Shown: piece after piece, positions 6,183 through 7,889 of the stretch
How the letters are laid out: each line of letters starts with the position of its first letter
How positions within the stretch are numbered: position 1 is the first letter of the stretch
Source of the DNA: Pseudomonadota bacterium
Lineage (GTDB): Bacteria; Pseudomonadota; Alphaproteobacteria; Rhizobiales; Kaistiaceae
Assembly: GCA_023392225.1 (NCBI GenBank)
Contig: JAEVZM010000385.1
Span: forward strand, 1 to 7,889
Reading direction: 5' to 3'
DNA length: 7,889 nt
Translations under genes and position numbers: made by a program
Notes under the pieces: model-generated
What the model saw: the letters and a program-made list of their open reading frames with translations, nothing else
Database searches by the model: none
Told to the model about the DNA's origin: nothing

Positions 6183-7333
6183 GCGGACAGGCGCCCGCCT
6201 CGAAGCCGCCGGGGCTCGACGACGCGATCCTCGGCCGCGTCGTGGTGCGCCGCTTCGACGTCCAGGAGGTGGTGCTGGTCCCGGTGCTGTCGGTGATCAT
6301 CGCGCTGATCCTCGGCGCGCTCACCATGCTCGCCACCGGTGTCGGCCTCGAGACCATCGGCCGCTCCTTCGTCGCTCTCTTCACCGGCTCGCTGGGCTCG
6401 CTCTCGGCGATCTCGGAGACGCTGCTCGCGGCGACGCCGCTGATCCTCTGCGGCCTCGGCCTCGCCATCGGCTTCCGGGCCGGGCTGTTCAACATCGGCG
6501 CCGAGGGCCAGCTCATCCTCGGCGGCATGGCCGCCGTCGCGGTCGGCTTCCTGGTGCCGGGCCTGCCGATGGCGATCCACCTGCCGCTCGCGATCCTCGC
6601 CGGCATGCTCGCCGGCGCGGTCTGGGCCGGCATCGCCGGCTGGCTCAAGGCCGCCACCGGCGCGCATGAGGTGATCACCACCATCATGCTCAATTTCATC
6701 GCCTTCCGGCTCACCGACTACCTGCTCCGCAACCCGCCGATCCAGAAGCCTGGGCGGAGCGACCCGATCTCGGACACGGTGCTGCCGACGGCGGAGCTGC
6801 CGAAGCTGCTGGCGGCGATCGATCCCTCGCTCCGCATCCACTTCGGGCTCCTGATCGCGCTCGCCGCCGTCGCCTTGGTCTGGTGGGTCCTGTTCCGCTC
6901 GACCATCGGCTTCGAGTTCCGGGCGAGCGGCGCCAATCCCCACGCCGCGCGCTATGCCGGCATGCGCTCGGGCGTGATCATCGTCCTGGTGATGGCCTGC
7001 GCCGGGGCGCTGGCCGGCCTCGCCGGCGCCAACCAGGTGCTCGGCGTGCTCGGCCGCGCCTCGCCCAACTTCTCGGCCGGCATCGGGTTCGACGCGATCG
7101 CGGTGGCGCTGCTCGGCCGCTCGCACCCGGTCGGGGTGCGGCTCGCCGGAATCCTGATCGGCGCGCTCCAGGCCGGCGGCCGCCAGATGCAGGTGGCGGC
7201 CGGGGTCAGCATCGACCTCATCGCCATCATCCAGGCGCTGATCATCGTCTTCATCGCCGCGCCGATGCTGGTCCGGGCGATCGTGCCCTTCGCGTTCCGC
7301 GGCCGGCGCGGCGCGCGGGCAGGGGCACGCTAG
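6179..7333 (+). CDS. Nucleoside ABC importer permease 1 (BPD_transp_2 family, NupP/YufP type)
   Basis: This inner-membrane subunit of 384 aa forms half of the transport channel. A short cytoplasmic N-terminus (about 1-28) precedes about nine or ten hydrophobic segments, clear ones near 31-54, 82-99, 112-128, 132-156, 165-184, 222-239, 265-288 and 345-366, and a basic tail (RGRRGARAGAR, 374-384). Family hallmarks are FNIGAEGQLILGG (104-116), HEVITTIMLNFIA (163-175), a cytoplasmic loop GANPHAARYAGM (251-262) that likely contacts the ATPase, and GFDAIAVALLGRSHP (303-317). The 'N-I-G-A-E-G-Q' segment is characteristic of nucleoside-type rather than sugar-type permeases. The GTG start overlaps the ATPase stop as GTGA, with GGGAG seven nt upstream, suggesting coupled translation and fixed subunit ratio. 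Confidence 0.93.
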   Translation: MSGQAPASKPPGLDDAILGRVVVRRFDVQEVVLVPVLSVIIALILGALTMLATGVGLETIGRSFVALFTGSLGSLSAISETLLAATPLILCGLGLAIGFRAGLFNIGAEGQLILGGMAAVAVGFLVPGLPMAIHLPLAILAGMLAGAVWAGIAGWLKAATGAHEVITTIMLNFIAFRLTDYLLRNPPIQKPGRSDPISDTVLPTAELPKLLAAIDPSLRIHFGLLIALAAVALVWWVLFRSTIGFEFRASGANPHAARYAGMRSGVIIVLVMACAGALAGLAGANQVLGVLGRASPNFSAGIGFDAIAVALLGRSHPVGVRLAGILIGALQAGGRQMQVAAGVSIDLIAIIQALIIVFIAAPMLVRAIVPFAFRGRRGARAGAR

Positions 7334-7336
7334 GCG

Positions 7337-7889
7337 ATGGCGGTCACCGAGGCCCCCCACAAGCACGCCGTCGACCGCGCCGCCCGACGGCAGGGGATGG
7401 TCACCGGCTGGCTGCTGATCGGCCTTGCCGTCTTCGTGGCGCTGGTCTTCGGCCCGCAGGTGGTGGGCGACGCCACCTTCCGGCTGACCCTGCCGCGCGA
7501 CCCGATCCCGCTGCCCAACCTCGTCGTCCCGGCGGCGCCGTTCATCTACGTCGTCGCGGCGATCCTCGCCTTCTTCGGCGCCCGCCAGCTGTTGCGCGGC
7601 GGGGCGCGCTGGTCGAGCCTGTTGCTCGGCCTCGGCTTCCTGCTGGCGGTCGCCGCGTTCCTCGTCTGGGCGGCGGACGGCAAGTCCTTCTCGCTCACCG
7701 GAATGCTCGAATCGACCGTGGTGCGGGCCGTGCCGATCGCCCTCGGCGGCCTCGCCGGCGTCCTGACGGAGCGGGTCGCGGTGGTCAATTTCGGCATCGA
7801 GGGCATGCTGCTCGCCGGCGCCTTCGCGGGCGCGGTGGTCGGCTCGGTGGCGGGCGGCGTGATCGGCATCATCGGGGCGGTGCTGGTCG
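7337..7889 (+). CDS. Nucleoside ABC importer permease 2 (NupQ/YufQ type), 3' end beyond window
   Basis: The first 184 codons of the second membrane subunit are present and the gene runs open off the right edge. The ATG follows the permease 1 stop by 3 nt. The N-terminus carries a basic cytoplasmic stretch (7-20), then three hydrophobic segments near 24-39, 66-82 and 94-111 before the core of the family begins. The core shows ESTVVRAVPIALGGLAGVLT (125-144) and RVAVVNFGIEGMLLAGAF (146-163), equivalent to the N-I-G-x-E-G motif of permease 1 and diagnostic of this partner subunit. The extended N-terminal region before the core is longer than I recall for the roughly 310-aa Bacillus YufQ and matches the longer (more than 400 aa) variants. 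It should heterodimerise with permease 1. An internal ATG at codon 21 has no well-spaced ribosome site, so the first ATG is preferred. Confidence 0.9.
   Translation, partial: MAVTEAPHKHAVDRAARRQGMVTGWLLIGLAVFVALVFGPQVVGDATFRLTLPRDPIPLPNLVVPAAPFIYVVAAILAFFGARQLLRGGARWSSLLLGLGFLLAVAAFLVWAADGKSFSLTGMLESTVVRAVPIALGGLAGVLTERVAVVNFGIEGMLLAGAFAGAVVGSVAGGVIGIIGAVLV

Noticed and set aside
3361..7366. Long minus-strand frames opposite the importer genes (3361-4464, 4560-5996 and 5756-7366)
   Set aside because: These are low-complexity Asp/Gly/Arg/His-rich translations with no domain pattern, opposite four genes with clear family signatures.

Overview
The window is a compact, G+C-rich (roughly 70% by eye) bacterial locus for taking up and breaking down nucleosides. 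The inorganic pyrophosphatase and thymidine phosphorylase sequences read as alphaproteobacterial. That placement rests on recalled family sequences, not on a search, and the species is not identifiable from the window. Nearly every base is coding, and starts are often GTG or TTG.

Layout. Two gene sets diverge from a 201-bp gap at 3322-3522. Leftward (minus strand) run cdd (cytidine deaminase), a trimeric-type purine nucleoside phosphorylase, deoA (thymidine phosphorylase), ppa (family I inorganic pyrophosphatase) and, after a 75-bp gap with a perfect 12-bp inverted repeat, the 5' part of a conserved hypothetical gene cut by the window edge. Rightward (plus strand) run a BMP/PnrA-type periplasmic binding protein, a double ATP-binding-cassette ATPase, a first permease and the beginning of a second permease cut by the other edge. 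Together these form a nucleoside ABC importer of the NupABC / BmpA-NupO-NupP-NupQ type.

How the genes work together. The importer would bring intact nucleosides into the cytoplasm. Cdd deaminates cytidine and deoxycytidine to uridine and deoxyuridine. DeoA splits deoxyuridine and thymidine with phosphate, and the purine enzyme does the same for purine nucleosides, giving free bases and (deoxy)ribose 1-phosphate. Pyrophosphatase could remove the PPi made when bases are reconverted to nucleotides by phosphoribosyltransferases, but no such transferase lies in the window. Genes within each arm are tightly packed: GTGA 4-bp overlaps at cdd/PNP and ATPase/permease 1, a 7-bp gap at PNP/deoA, a 17-bp gap at deoA/ppa and a 3-bp gap at permease 1/permease 2. 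The exception is the 113-bp gap after the binding-protein gene, which contains two consecutive hairpins.

I see no RNA gene, mobile element, CRISPR array or prophage, and no clearly undescribed system. The points worth a second look are the pyrophosphatase placed in a nucleoside-catabolism operon, the unnamed PUA/EVE-like partial gene next to it, the intergenic hairpins, an unusual residue in the DeoA glycine-rich signature, and a binding protein that looks unlike the usual alphaproteobacterial BMP type.
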